From: an uncultured Burkholderiales bacterium
GTDB lineage: Bacteria; Pseudomonadota; Gammaproteobacteria; Burkholderiales; Burkholderiaceae_C
Reading direction: 5' to 3'
NCBI GenBank assembly: GCA_903933115.1
Contig: CAIZIT010000092.1
Coordinates: forward strand, 1 to 64,000
DNA: 64,000 bases
The notes under the pieces are model-generated. The model was not told the origin of the DNA. It searched no databases and saw only the letters and a list, made by a program, of their open reading frames with translations. A program made the position numbers and the translations under genes. Below, in pieces: positions 52,995 through 61,718 of this stretch (position 1 is its first letter; the number at the start of each line of letters is the position of its first letter).

Positions 52995-54242
52995 TTGAAA
53001 CACCCAACCCCATCCACTGATTTAAAAGACTTGTTCGCCAACAAGTCTTTTGTCCGCTTTTGGCTCTCCAGAATCGGTGCGGGCGTTGCCTCTCAGATGC
53101 TGATGGTGGCCTTGGCTTGGCAGATGTATGAGCTCACCTCCAGTGCATGGGATTTGGGTCTCGTGGGGCTCTATCAATTTTGTCCTGCCCTGGTGCTCAG
53201 TCTTCTTGCAGGGCATGTGGCCGATCGATTCCCAAGAAAAAACATTGTCATGATCGCTTGGTTCACCCAAGCGATCGTCGTCTTGGGAATTCTTTTGGCC
53301 ATCGAGCACGGTGCGCTCACGCGTGACTTTTTGCTCTTCATCTCCCTCTTGCTCGGCATCGTGAGAGCGTTTCAAAATCCCGCGCAGCAAGCCATCTTGC
53401 CGACTTTGGTGAGCACCCATCATTTGCCGCGTGCCATGGCGCTCAATTCAATGGGCTATCAAGCGAGTGTGATGGCGGGTCCAGCCATTGGGGGTTTGTT
53501 GTTTGCCTTGAGTGCCGAGAGTGTTTATCTTGCTTGCTTGGTTTTGTATGCTTTGTCTGCCTATTGGTTGCTGAGGCTCAAGGCGCAGGCGCAAAGTGAG
53601 GAGAGCAATGAGCCAGTGAGTCTTGAGTCTGTGCTGGCGGGAGTGGTTTATGTTTGGCGTCGCAAAGTGATTTTGGGCTCCATCACATTGGATTTGTTTG
53701 CTGTCTTACTGGGAGGGGCAACGGCCTTGTTGCCCATTTATGCCAAGGACATCTTGCACACGGGACCCTGGGGTCTGGGACTCTTGAGGGCTGCTCCTGC
53801 TGTGGGTGCTCTGATGGTTTCCGTCTACCTCACCCGTTGGCCTCTAAAGAAAAAAGTAGGGCGTCATTTGTTTGGCGCGATCGCGGTCTTTGGTCTTTCG
53901 ACGTGTGTCTTTGCACTTTCAGAAAACTTCATCCTCTCCTTGCTGGCTTTGATGGTGAGTGGTTGCGCGGACATGGTGAGTGTGGTGATCAGGCACACCA
54001 TTGTTCAGCTGGAGACCCCAGAGAACATGCGTGGGCGCGTGAGTGCGGTGAACACTGTTTTTGTGGGGGCGAGCAATCAGTTGGGCGAGTTTGAGTCGGG
54101 TGCAACTGCGGCTTGGTTTGGACCCGTGCCCGCTGTGGTTTTGGGCGGTGTGGGGACCATTTTGATTGCTGTTTTATGGAGCCATTGGTTCAAGAGTTTG
54201 TACCACCGCGATCAATTGATTGCAACGCGTGAGGACAAGTGA
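52995..54242 (+). CDS. Major facilitator superfamily exporter (EntS-like)
   Basis: This 415-aa protein has about 12 membrane helices and the MFS loop AGHVADRFPRKNIVMI between helices 2 and 3. It begins DLFANKSFVRFWLSRIGAGV, like the MFS_3 (EntS) exporters. Substrate is unknown. The start is a TTG at 52995; no better ATG precedes the first helix. Confidence 0.83.
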   Translation: MKHPTPSTDLKDLFANKSFVRFWLSRIGAGVASQMLMVALAWQMYELTSSAWDLGLVGLYQFCPALVLSLLAGHVADRFPRKNIVMIAWFTQAIVVLGILLAIEHGALTRDFLLFISLLLGIVRAFQNPAQQAILPTLVSTHHLPRAMALNSMGYQASVMAGPAIGGLLFALSAESVYLACLVLYALSAYWLLRLKAQAQSEESNEPVSLESVLAGVVYVWRRKVILGSITLDLFAVLLGGATALLPIYAKDILHTGPWGLGLLRAAPAVGALMVSVYLTRWPLKKKVGRHLFGAIAVFGLSTCVFALSENFILSLLALMVSGCADMVSVVIRHTIVQLETPENMRGRVSAVNTVFVGASNQLGEFESGATAAWFGPVPAVVLGGVGTILIAVLWSHWFKSLYHRDQLIATREDK

Positions 54243-54323
54243 AGAGCTCTCCTTCATTTGAAAACACGTTGTCTCGCCGAAAAAAAAGAAAGCTCGAAGA
54301 TCGAAGTTTCCGGTCTTTGATCT

Positions 54324-54351
54324 AAAAAAAAGAGCCTCAAGAATGTGGCTC
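54324..54351 (-). terminator. Terminator of the NMT1-type ABC operon
   Basis: On the minus strand GAGCC (54350-54346) pairs with GGCTC (54336-54332), followed by a run of T residues to 54324. Confidence 0.8.
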
Positions 54352-54371
54352 CATGCGCTCATGCCTTGGGG

Positions 54372-55142
54372 TCAATGGTTTTGAGAGCCTCTATGAGCCC
54401 AGGCGGTGGTATGAACCTCAATGTAGCTAAAGAGTTCATACATGATCATGGCCATCGCGCCCACCACCACCAAGCCCCCAAAAGCCAATCCCATTTGCAT
54501 GGCAGAGCCCGCAGAGATGAGCAAGTAACCAATGCCCTCGTTGGCTGCGGTCATCTCCGATACCGTGGTGCCTACAAAAGCCAAGGTGATGGCCACTTTC
54601 AAAGAAGCGTAAAAATACGGCAAAGATCTGGGTAAACCGACCTTGATCAACACATCCCATCGTTTGGCGCCCAGTACGCGAAGAACATCCTCCAATTCAG
54701 GTTCAAGCGTGGCCAATCCGGTTGCGATATTGACCATGATGGGAAAGAAGCTGATCAAGAAAGCCGTCAAAATGGCCGGACCAATGCCAATGCCAAACCA
54801 CACCACCAATATGGGAACGAAGGCGGCTTTGGGGAGTGCGTTGAACGCGGTCATCAATGGATAGACGGCGGTGTATGCCAAGCGTGAGCTACCGATCACA
54901 AAACCCAACAAGACCCCGACGACGATGGCCAGGCCAAATCCAGCCATCGTGACCCAGTAAGTTCTCCATGCGTGTGCAGCAACGGTTCCTCGAAACTCGA
55001 TGAGTTGGGAGGCGATGCGCGAGGGGCTGGGGAAGATGAATTCAGAGACTGAAAAAACGGAACAAATCAATTGCCACAACACCAAGGTGAGAATCAATAA
55101 GATCCAAGGGGAGCTTTTTTCAAGTTGTTTAGAGGTCATCAA
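54372..55142 (-). CDS. ABC transporter permease, SsuC/TauC family
   Basis: This 256-aa inner-membrane protein has six helices and the BPD_transp_1 loop typical of nitrate/sulfonate/taurine-type importers (FPIMVNIATGLATLEPELEDVLRVLGA in two parts, then RSLPYFYASLKVAITLAFVG). It is the third gene of binding protein - ATPase - permease. In this context (purine and urea genes, sigma-54 site upstream) the cargo is more likely a nitrogen compound than a sulfonate. Confidence 0.88.
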   Translation of the reverse strand: MMTSKQLEKSSPWILLILTLVLWQLICSVFSVSEFIFPSPSRIASQLIEFRGTVAAHAWRTYWVTMAGFGLAIVVGVLLGFVIGSSRLAYTAVYPLMTAFNALPKAAFVPILVVWFGIGIGPAILTAFLISFFPIMVNIATGLATLEPELEDVLRVLGAKRWDVLIKVGLPRSLPYFYASLKVAITLAFVGTTVSEMTAANEGIGYLLISAGSAMQMGLAFGGLVVVGAMAMIMYELFSYIEVHTTAWAHRGSQNH

Positions 55143-55184
55143 ATAATTCCTAGGGGACAGGCTTGTGAGGACAAGGCAGGGGCT

Positions 55185-56009
55185 TTAAGCCGCTTTGGCT
55201 GGAGCGCCCTTCAGAGCACCGATGTGACTTCTGAGTTCGTGCACGATGTCGGTGAACTCGGAGGTGTAGGTCAACTCAAGCTCTCGAGGTCTTGGAAGAT
55301 CGATTTCTTTTTTGACGATGAAGCGTCCCGGGCTTTTGGACATGACGTAGACCGTATCGGCCAAAAAGACCGACTCCCTCAAGTCATGGGTCACCAAGAT
55401 CACATTGAATTTTTGCTCCGTCCACAGGTCTCTCAAAATGCACCACAACTCTTCACGTGTGAAGGCGTCCAAAGCACCAAAAGGTTCATCAAGGAGCAGC
55501 ATTTTGGGCTCATGAATGAGGGCGCGGCAAATGCTTGCGCGCTGCTGCATGCCCCCAGAGAGTTGCCATGGATACTTCCTTTCGTATCCACCCAAACCCA
55601 CACGCTCGAGAAGCGCAATGGCACGTGCCTCATACTCGGCCTTCTTTTGTTTGAATTGAGAGCGATAAGGCTCCACAATTTCAAGTGGCAAGAGCACATT
55701 GTCGAGGGTCGTTCTCCATGGCAAGAGGGAAGGCGCTTGAAACGCCATGCCACTGATCTTGAGAGGCCCCGTCACCTCTTGTCCACCCACCATGATGCGG
55801 CCCTTGGTGGGTCGTTTGAGTCCCGTGGTGAGCTTCATGAAGGTGGATTTACCGCAACCCGATGGGCCCACAATGGCGATGAACTCGCCATCTCTGACGT
55901 TCAAGTTGATGTCTTCAACTGCAAAATGATTTTGAGCCAACAACTCTTCGTTGTAAGCCAGCCAAACATTCTCAAATTGGACAAAAGGCGAGGCAGGAGC
56001 TTGTGACAT
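55185..56009 (-). CDS. ABC transporter ATPase, SsuB/TauB family
   Basis: This 274-aa ATPase has Walker A GPSGCGKST, signature QLSGGMQQRASICRAL and Walker B LLLDEPFGALDAFTRE with the switch VTHDLRESVFLAD. It starts directly after the binding-protein stop. It energises the importer encoded with its neighbours. Confidence 0.92.
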   Translation of the reverse strand: MSQAPASPFVQFENVWLAYNEELLAQNHFAVEDINLNVRDGEFIAIVGPSGCGKSTFMKLTTGLKRPTKGRIMVGGQEVTGPLKISGMAFQAPSLLPWRTTLDNVLLPLEIVEPYRSQFKQKKAEYEARAIALLERVGLGGYERKYPWQLSGGMQQRASICRALIHEPKMLLLDEPFGALDAFTREELWCILRDLWTEQKFNVILVTHDLRESVFLADTVYVMSKSPGRFIVKKEIDLPRPRELELTYTSEFTDIVHELRSHIGALKGAPAKAA

Positions 56010-57065
56010 TTATTTCTTGGGTAGAACGTCTAAATCTTTGGCGCTTGGCAAATAGGCTGGGCTCCAAATGGTGTCTGGGTTCACACGGGTCTTGGTGTTG
56101 AAGGCGTCAGAGACTTGGCTGGCCATCAAGGCCAATCGAGGGGCTTTGACTTGACCGAAACCTTCGCTTCTGGCATCGGCGCTGTTGACCACCGTATCGA
56201 GCGCCAACTTCAAGCGACGCACCTCAAGGGGAACGTTGATGATGCCGTCTCTGGCCTTGACCGTTTGAATGGCTTCCTCAGGGTTTTTCAAAACATCTTT
56301 CATGCCCTTGGCAAATGCTTTCAAGAACGCTTTAACGGCCTCGGGATTTTCTTTGAGGATTTTGGGAGAAGCGATGACGGCATTGCCATAAAGCTTCACG
56401 CCGTAATCAGGGTACTGGAGCACCACGACCTCATCGGCCTTGGTGCCGCGAGCTTCAATGTTCAAAAGCGAAGTGAAGGTGAATCCTGTGATGGCGTCAA
56501 TGTCTCCGCGTACCAGCATGGTCTCGCGAAGTGTGGGGTCCATGGCGGTCCATGTCACGTTGCTCACATTGTTCGCTTTGGCGAAGATGGGGAAAGCGCG
56601 ACGGCCGGCGTCGAACACGGGGGCACCTAATTTCTTGCCATTCAAGTCAGCAGGCGTCTTGATGCCAGACTTCTTCAGTGCCATGACCGATGCGGGCGTG
56701 TTGTTGTAAACCATCATGATGGCAATGGGTTTGTTGGGCGCATCGGGGTTGTTGGCATGAAACTCCATCAAAGAGGCCAAGTCCGCAAAACCCAAGTCAT
56801 AAGAACCCGATGCAACTCGGGTCACGGTTCCACCGGAGCCGTTTCCTGCATCCACTGTCACATCCAACTTGGCTTCCTTGTAGTAGCCTTTGGCCTCTGG
56901 CACCAAAAACAAAGCGGCAGGTCCCTCAAAGCGCCAATCCAATTGGAACTTCAGCGCAGTCGTTTGCGCAAAGCTTGGAGCGCTGGCCAAAGCGCCAGTG
57001 ATCGTGATGGCCGCGACAACAGCGCTGGCTTTGAAATGATGAAGACCCAAAGAAACCATGTTCAA
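56010..57065 (-). CDS. ABC transporter substrate-binding protein, NMT1/THI5-like
   Basis: This 351-aa protein has a signal peptide ending APSFAQT, then KFQLDWRFEGPAALFLVPEAKGYYKEAKLDV, read in two parts, which is the SsuA/NMT1-like opening. It also has the hinge features GSYDLGFADLASLM and GKKLGAPVFDAGRRAFP. Relatives bind pyrimidine precursors, nitrate, sulfonates or small heterocycles. It is the first gene of the operon, downstream of a sigma-54 promoter match, and next to purine-degradation genes; a purine breakdown product is a reasonable guess. Confidence 0.87.
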   Translation of the reverse strand: MNMVSLGLHHFKASAVVAAITITGALASAPSFAQTTALKFQLDWRFEGPAALFLVPEAKGYYKEAKLDVTVDAGNGSGGTVTRVASGSYDLGFADLASLMEFHANNPDAPNKPIAIMMVYNNTPASVMALKKSGIKTPADLNGKKLGAPVFDAGRRAFPIFAKANNVSNVTWTAMDPTLRETMLVRGDIDAITGFTFTSLLNIEARGTKADEVVVLQYPDYGVKLYGNAVIASPKILKENPEAVKAFLKAFAKGMKDVLKNPEEAIQTVKARDGIINVPLEVRRLKLALDTVVNSADARSEGFGQVKAPRLALMASQVSDAFNTKTRVNPDTIWSPAYLPSAKDLDVLPKK

Positions 57066-57092
57066 CTCCTAAATGAATGATGAATACCCTAA

Positions 57093-57106
57093 GCAATATC
57101 GATGCC
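57093..57106 (-). promoter_or_regulatory. Sigma-54 promoter for the NMT1-type importer
   Basis: On the minus strand GGCATCGATATTGC has exact GG-N10-GC spacing and a perfect ATTGCT -12 box. It shares CGATATTGCTTA with the 12371-12386 promoter. NtrC-like half-sites (TGGTGC near 57227, TGCACCAAAAT at 57247) lie about 120-150 bp upstream. Confidence 0.65.
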
Positions 57107-57128
57107 CAAAAGCGCGTGCCCTACAGCC

Positions 57129-57164
57129 TTCAAAGCCAAGCGTTTGTCATGCCTTGGCTTTGAA
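57129..57164. repeat. 12-bp perfect inverted repeat in intergenic region
   Basis: TTCAAAGCCAAG (57129-57140) and CTTGGCTTTGAA (57153-57164) form a strong hairpin between the importer operon and the M20 gene. A T-run (GTTTTTCC) begins about 5 bp after the plus-strand stem, and no gene needs ending on that strand. On the minus strand it could end the purine operon read-through. Confidence 0.6.
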
Positions 57165-57317
57165 AGCAGGTTTTTCCGAGGTCCTCTAGGACTTTCCGAA
57201 GGATCCGAGCTTCTTCTTGGGTCCAATGTGGTGCGTTGTCTCAACTTGCACCAAAATTGGGTTGCCTTGAAAGGCTTTTTGGGCGATTTTGCCTTAAATT
57301 TCTGTTTTTTTAAAATT

Positions 57318-58667
57318 TCAAGGCTGTTTTGACAATAAATCGTAAAGGCTGCGTGCAACGACTCGGGTGGCTCTTTTCAGATCATCGAGTTTCAAGCGCT
57401 CATCAGCCCGTTTGGCATGCGACTCGAGCACCGTTTTGGGGCCTGCACCATAAATGACACCGGGCACGCCGCTCGCACTGTAGAGACGAACATCGGTATA
57501 CAAGGGAGTTCCAACAACAGGTATCTCGGTTTCAAAGAGCGTGCTGGCATGCATTTGCAAGGCCTCGATCAGGGGTTTTTGTCCTGGAAGGGGCTTCATG
57601 GACTCGGCCAGGAGCAATCTCTTGATCTCCAGTTCAACGGGGGCTTGTTGGGCATGAGCGCTGTTGTAGGCCTCGATGCTTTGGAGGATGGTTTGACGAA
57701 TCGAGCTTTCAACCTGTGCAGAGTTTTCCTCTGGAATCATGCGGCGGTCCAATTTGAAGGTGACACGACCTGGGACCACATTCGTGTTGGTGCCGCCCAT
57801 GATTTGGCCGACATTCAAATAAGGGTGCTGGATGCCCTTGACTTGGGAGACGATGGATTTGTACTGGGTGTTCAGGGCGTAGAGGTCTTGTAAGACATGA
57901 ACCGCGGCTTGAAGAGCGTCAACGCCGCTTTCTGGAATGGCGGCGTGGGCCATTTTCCCATTCAAGGTGACTTCGAATTGAAGGCAACCATTGTGCGCAT
58001 TGACCACTTCGTAGCTAAAGCCCGCAGCAATCATCAAATCGGGTTGGGTCAGATGTTGTCCCAAGAGCCAGCCCGGCCCCATTTCTCCACCAAACTCCTC
58101 ATCATAGGTGAAGTGCAACTCAACTTGGCCCTTGGGGCAGGGCAAAGCAGCAAAGGCCCCCTGCTTGGCGGCAATTTTCTCACTCAAGTTTTGTAGCGCT
58201 CTCAGCGCAAAAGTGAAGGTTGAGAAGTCTGATTTACTTACCGCACTGGCTCGACCAAACATGAAGCCGTCAACGATGTCGCCTCCATAGGGGTTGTGCG
58301 TCCAGCCCTCACCGGGTGGCACCACATCGCCATGGGCGTTGAGCGCGATGGTCGGGCCGTTTTTTGCTTTGAGCTGCTGGTGAGAAGAGGTGTGATGACC
58401 TTGATCGTTGAACTCTTGGCGAACAATCAAGTTGGTGATCGTTTGAAGTCCATGGCGATGCACCTCTTCGGATGGGACTTCGTACGCCTCTGCTTGAAAC
58501 CCCATGGTCGATAAAAACTCGGCCGTCTGATGCGCATGGGGTGCGTTGTTACCCGGTGGTGTGTCAGTTGGAATTTGGACCAATGACTTTAGAAAATCGA
58601 CTTGTTCAGCAAAGTGATCTTCAACCCATTGGTCGATTTCTTGGTAAGCAACAGAATGATTCATCAT
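57318..58667 (-). CDS. M20 family metallohydrolase of the purine cluster
   Basis: This 449-aa member of the ArgE/DapE-type M20 family has the zinc ligand motif LNAHGDVVPPGEGWTHNPYGG, a catalytic/ligand acidic segment DEEFGGEMGPG and the variant GRASAVSKSDFSTF in place of GRG-SDMKG. The dimerisation domain shows GKMAHAAIPESG. The substrate cannot be read; its place after the UraD-allantoate hydrolase gene suggests an N-carbamoyl or acyl derivative from purine breakdown. The ATG at 58667 was preferred to a TTG that overlaps the upstream gene; a second ATG follows at 58664. Confidence 0.8.
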   Translation of the reverse strand: MMNHSVAYQEIDQWVEDHFAEQVDFLKSLVQIPTDTPPGNNAPHAHQTAEFLSTMGFQAEAYEVPSEEVHRHGLQTITNLIVRQEFNDQGHHTSSHQQLKAKNGPTIALNAHGDVVPPGEGWTHNPYGGDIVDGFMFGRASAVSKSDFSTFTFALRALQNLSEKIAAKQGAFAALPCPKGQVELHFTYDEEFGGEMGPGWLLGQHLTQPDLMIAAGFSYEVVNAHNGCLQFEVTLNGKMAHAAIPESGVDALQAAVHVLQDLYALNTQYKSIVSQVKGIQHPYLNVGQIMGGTNTNVVPGRVTFKLDRRMIPEENSAQVESSIRQTILQSIEAYNSAHAQQAPVELEIKRLLLAESMKPLPGQKPLIEALQMHASTLFETEIPVVGTPLYTDVRLYSASGVPGVIYGAGPKTVLESHAKRADERLKLDDLKRATRVVARSLYDLLSKQP

Positions 58668-58713
58668 GATAAAGTGTTTTTTGATTCCAAATCGTTGGTC
58701 GTGCAAAAGGAAT

Positions 58714-60480
58714 TTAGGGTTCAAAATGACTGAGCAAATGCATCATGGCCTCAAAGGCGAGTTGCATGTCGCTCGAGCTCGTGCTCTCTAAGGGATTATG
58801 GCTGATGCCAGAGTTCAGACCCCTTACAAAGAGCATTGCTTGGGGCATGATGTCATGAATTTTCATGGCATCGTGGCCTGCCCCACTGGGCAGCTCCAAG
58901 ACCTCTAGTCCCAGATGCTCAATCGCCTCTTGCCACTTCTTTTTCAATTGGACATCACAAGGCGCTGCTGCGGCTTTGAGGCTTTCTTCAAGTGTGAACT
59001 CCACTTGGCGGCGTTTTGCGATCTCTTCCATCTTTTGCATGATGTCATGGACCACCTCGTCTCTTTGCAGATCATTGGGCGCTCGCACATCCATGGTGAA
59101 TTGGGCTCTGGCTGCAATCACATTGATCGATCCATTGGGCACTTCGAGCATGCCCATGGTGGCCACAGAGTCTGCATCTTGGAGGGCACGCTCCTCCATG
59201 TACAAGGCCAACTCTGCCACCGCGCCAACGGCATCGTGTCTGAGCTTCATGGGGGTGGTGCCCGCATGGCTGGCCACGCCTCGAACTTGGCCTAAAAAGC
59301 GTCTCGATCCGTTGATGGACGTGACCAATCCCAAGGGCAGACCTTGGTTGTAGAGGACGGGGCCTTGTTCAATGTGTACTTCCACAAAGCCTAGGTAATT
59401 TTGGGGGTCGCGTTGGATGAGTCCAATTTCTTGCGGGTTGAGACCATAGTCCAGCATGGCTTGCTGCATGGTCTTGCCGCTGGTATCAGCTTGTGTCAAC
59501 CATTCCTTTTTGAATTGCCCGCACAAGGCACTGGAGGCCAAAAAGGTCGCGGCAAAGCGTTGACCCTCCTCCTCGGCGAAGGCCACCAACTCTAGCCCAT
59601 AGGGCAATCGCTCGCCTCGCTCATGCAAGGCCTTTACGCAAGCCAATGCACAAAAAATACCCAAACGCCCATCGTACTTGCCACCGTTTCTCACCGTGTC
59701 AAAGTGTGAACCCGTCATCAAATACTTGGACTTGGGGTTTTGTCCGTGGTATCGGCCTGTCACGTTGCCCACCGCATCTTGGTGGACTTCATCGAAACCG
59801 CATTCGCGCATGCGTTGCGCAATCGAGTTGGCGCATGCTTGATGCGCAGTGCTGAGGTAGGTGACGGTCAATTGCGGGGGGTCTGCATCTTGGACTTCGC
59901 TGAACTGCGCCAAATCCTCATGCCAATCCCACATCAAGTCACCCATTGGAGTCGTGAGACCTGTTTTTTCTTGCAGCCGCAGCTCAACGATGCGGTGAAT
60001 TTGACGCAGGGCTTCTTGAATTTCAAAATGCCGAGAATTTTTAACTCGGCGTTCCATGGTTTTGATGATCTGCATTCTGGTCAAACCCAGTCCACGAGGG
60101 CCCCTGACCGCAACGATGAACGGAAAGCCGAAACGGTCTTGGTAGTTTTTATTCAAGCGGTGCAGGGCTTCGTATTCCTCTGGCGAGCAGTTGCCCAGGC
60201 CCGCTCTTTGCTGTTCGCTTTGGGATTCTGCGGTCAGCTTTTGCTGCAAGGCCACTTTACCTGTGAGCTCGGGGTGCGCTTTGATCAATTGGAGCCAAGC
60301 ATCCTCACCGGCATGGTTCAGGGTTTGAACCATCTCGTGCTTGAAGGCTTCAAAGCTCTTGAAGGGCCGACGACTCAAGGTTTGCTCCACAATCCAATCG
60401 GAATGCTCATAGAGTCCCTGTAAGTGGACAAGCAACTCGGTGGTGTCTTGGTGGTTCAGTTGATCAAGCGTAATGGTCAT
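58714..60480 (-). CDS. Fusion of OHCU decarboxylase and allantoate amidohydrolase
   Basis: This 588-aa fusion has two domains. Residues about 1-165 are UraD-like (MTITLDQLN start, active-site histidine in KAHPELTGKVA, and FGFPFIVAVRG), which convert OHCU to S-allantoin. Residues about 175-588 are an M20 allantoate amidohydrolase/carbamoylase with GSHFDTVRNGGKYDGRLG, FAEEEGQRF, VEVHIEQGP and LPSGAGHDAMKI. Together they act before and after PuuE, whose gene lies 61 bp upstream. The ATG at 60480 matches UraD family starts; a GTG upstream would add 17 unlike residues. Confidence 0.92.
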   Translation of the reverse strand: MTITLDQLNHQDTTELLVHLQGLYEHSDWIVEQTLSRRPFKSFEAFKHEMVQTLNHAGEDAWLQLIKAHPELTGKVALQQKLTAESQSEQQRAGLGNCSPEEYEALHRLNKNYQDRFGFPFIVAVRGPRGLGLTRMQIIKTMERRVKNSRHFEIQEALRQIHRIVELRLQEKTGLTTPMGDLMWDWHEDLAQFSEVQDADPPQLTVTYLSTAHQACANSIAQRMRECGFDEVHQDAVGNVTGRYHGQNPKSKYLMTGSHFDTVRNGGKYDGRLGIFCALACVKALHERGERLPYGLELVAFAEEEGQRFAATFLASSALCGQFKKEWLTQADTSGKTMQQAMLDYGLNPQEIGLIQRDPQNYLGFVEVHIEQGPVLYNQGLPLGLVTSINGSRRFLGQVRGVASHAGTTPMKLRHDAVGAVAELALYMEERALQDADSVATMGMLEVPNGSINVIAARAQFTMDVRAPNDLQRDEVVHDIMQKMEEIAKRRQVEFTLEESLKAAAAPCDVQLKKKWQEAIEHLGLEVLELPSGAGHDAMKIHDIMPQAMLFVRGLNSGISHNPLESTSSSDMQLAFEAMMHLLSHFEP

Positions 60481-60541
60481 GGAGATGGAGATGGGAACTG
60501 GTGGGGGTTGAAGTTTGAGATGTTGCAACACTTAAGAGAGA

Positions 60542-61480
60542 TCACTCTGTATAAGGATGTTCAGCTCTCCAATGCTCAGCAATGTCTATTCTTTTGCAAA
60601 CCCAAACTCGGTCAAATTTTTCAATGTGATCCAAGAATTTTTTCAAAGCCATGATGCGTCCTGGTCGACCCAAGAGCCTGCAGTGCATGCCAATGCTCAT
60701 CATTTTGGGTCGGTCCTCTCCCTCTTCATAAAGCGCATCAAAGGTGTCTTTTAGGTAAGTGAGGAAGTCCTCGGATTGAGAGTACCCTTGAGGCAAGGAA
60801 AAGCGCATGTCGTTACAGTCCAATGTGTAAGGCACGATCAACTGGGGGACCGTTTGGCCCGAGCTGCTCTTGACTTTCATCCAAAAGGGCAAATCATCCC
60901 CATAGTAATCGCTGTCGTAGGCCACATCCTGGCAGTCAGCCACCAATCTTCTGGTGTTGGGGCTGTCTCGGCCGGTGTACCACCCGATGGCGCTCTTTTG
61001 GGTGAAGCTTTTGACAACATCGAGGCCTTGTCGAATTTGAGCTCTCTCGAGCGACTCGGGCATGGATTGGTGATTGATCCAACGGTAGCCGTGACAAGCA
61101 ATTTCATGTCCCTTTTGGACAAAGGCTTGGGCCAACTCGGGATGACGCTCAAGCGCCATGCCCACGCCAAACACAGTGAGTGGTAAATGCCGACGGTCGA
61201 ACTCTCTCAAAATACGCCATACCCCAGCTCGAGAGCCGTATTCATAAATGCTCTCCATGCTCATGTGTCTCGCAGCAAAGCTCGGTGGATTGAACATTTC
61301 TGAGAGAAACTGCTCGGAGCCCTCATCGCCGTGGAGCGTGGCATTTTCCGAGCCCTCCTCGTAATTGAGGACAAACTGAACTGCTATTTTTGCCTTTCCT
61401 GGCCAATTGGCAAAGGGCGTTTGGTCCGCATAGCCAATGAGGTCTCTGGGGTAGGGGGAAGTGGCGTCGTAATTTCTCAT
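60542..61480 (-). CDS. puuE: Allantoinase PuuE
   Basis: This 312-aa protein of the polysaccharide-deacetylase-like allantoinase type begins RDLIGYADQTPFANWPG (from residue 12) and has the signature GWYTGRDSPNTRRLV, ACHGYRWINHQSM and SIGMHCRLLGRPGR. It opens the allantoin ring to give allantoate, unrelated in fold to AllB. It is first in the operon with the fusion and M20 genes, and a candidate sigma-54 site and a palindrome lie upstream. Confidence 0.94.
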   Translation of the reverse strand: MRNYDATSPYPRDLIGYADQTPFANWPGKAKIAVQFVLNYEEGSENATLHGDEGSEQFLSEMFNPPSFAARHMSMESIYEYGSRAGVWRILREFDRRHLPLTVFGVGMALERHPELAQAFVQKGHEIACHGYRWINHQSMPESLERAQIRQGLDVVKSFTQKSAIGWYTGRDSPNTRRLVADCQDVAYDSDYYGDDLPFWMKVKSSSGQTVPQLIVPYTLDCNDMRFSLPQGYSQSEDFLTYLKDTFDALYEEGEDRPKMMSIGMHCRLLGRPGRIMALKKFLDHIEKFDRVWVCKRIDIAEHWRAEHPYTE

Positions 61481-61523
61481 GGCGGAGGATGACTTGGTCA
61501 GAGAGCGAAGAGGTGAGGGATTG

Positions 61524-61538
61524 TGTTGATTTCATCAA
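61524..61538. promoter_or_regulatory. 15-bp palindrome upstream of puuE
   Basis: GTTGAT-TTC-ATCAAC is a perfect inverted repeat near the predicted puuE transcript start. It resembles an FNR box but with a 3-bp spacer, so another regulator is more likely. Confidence 0.45.
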
Positions 61539-61542
61539 CGAA

Positions 61543-61556
61543 CGCTTCAATTGTGC
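61543..61556 (-). promoter_or_regulatory. Weak sigma-54 promoter candidate for puuE
   Basis: On the minus strand GGCACAATTGAAGC has GG-N10-GC spacing and a good GGCAC -24 box but a poor -12 box (AAGC instead of TTGC). It lies about 63 bp before the ATG. Confidence 0.35.
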
Positions 61557-61718
61557 CTTTTTTTAAAGCATAAATACAGATGCCCTGCAATTGCCCAAAT
61601 AATGACCAAAAAGTCCATTCTTGAGGTTTAAAAAAACGCTTTTTTGCAGGCAGAGGCTCTAAAATGACCTTTTGAATTTGCGTTTGCGCAAAGCATTTTT
61701 AATTCAGGGATACAAAAG

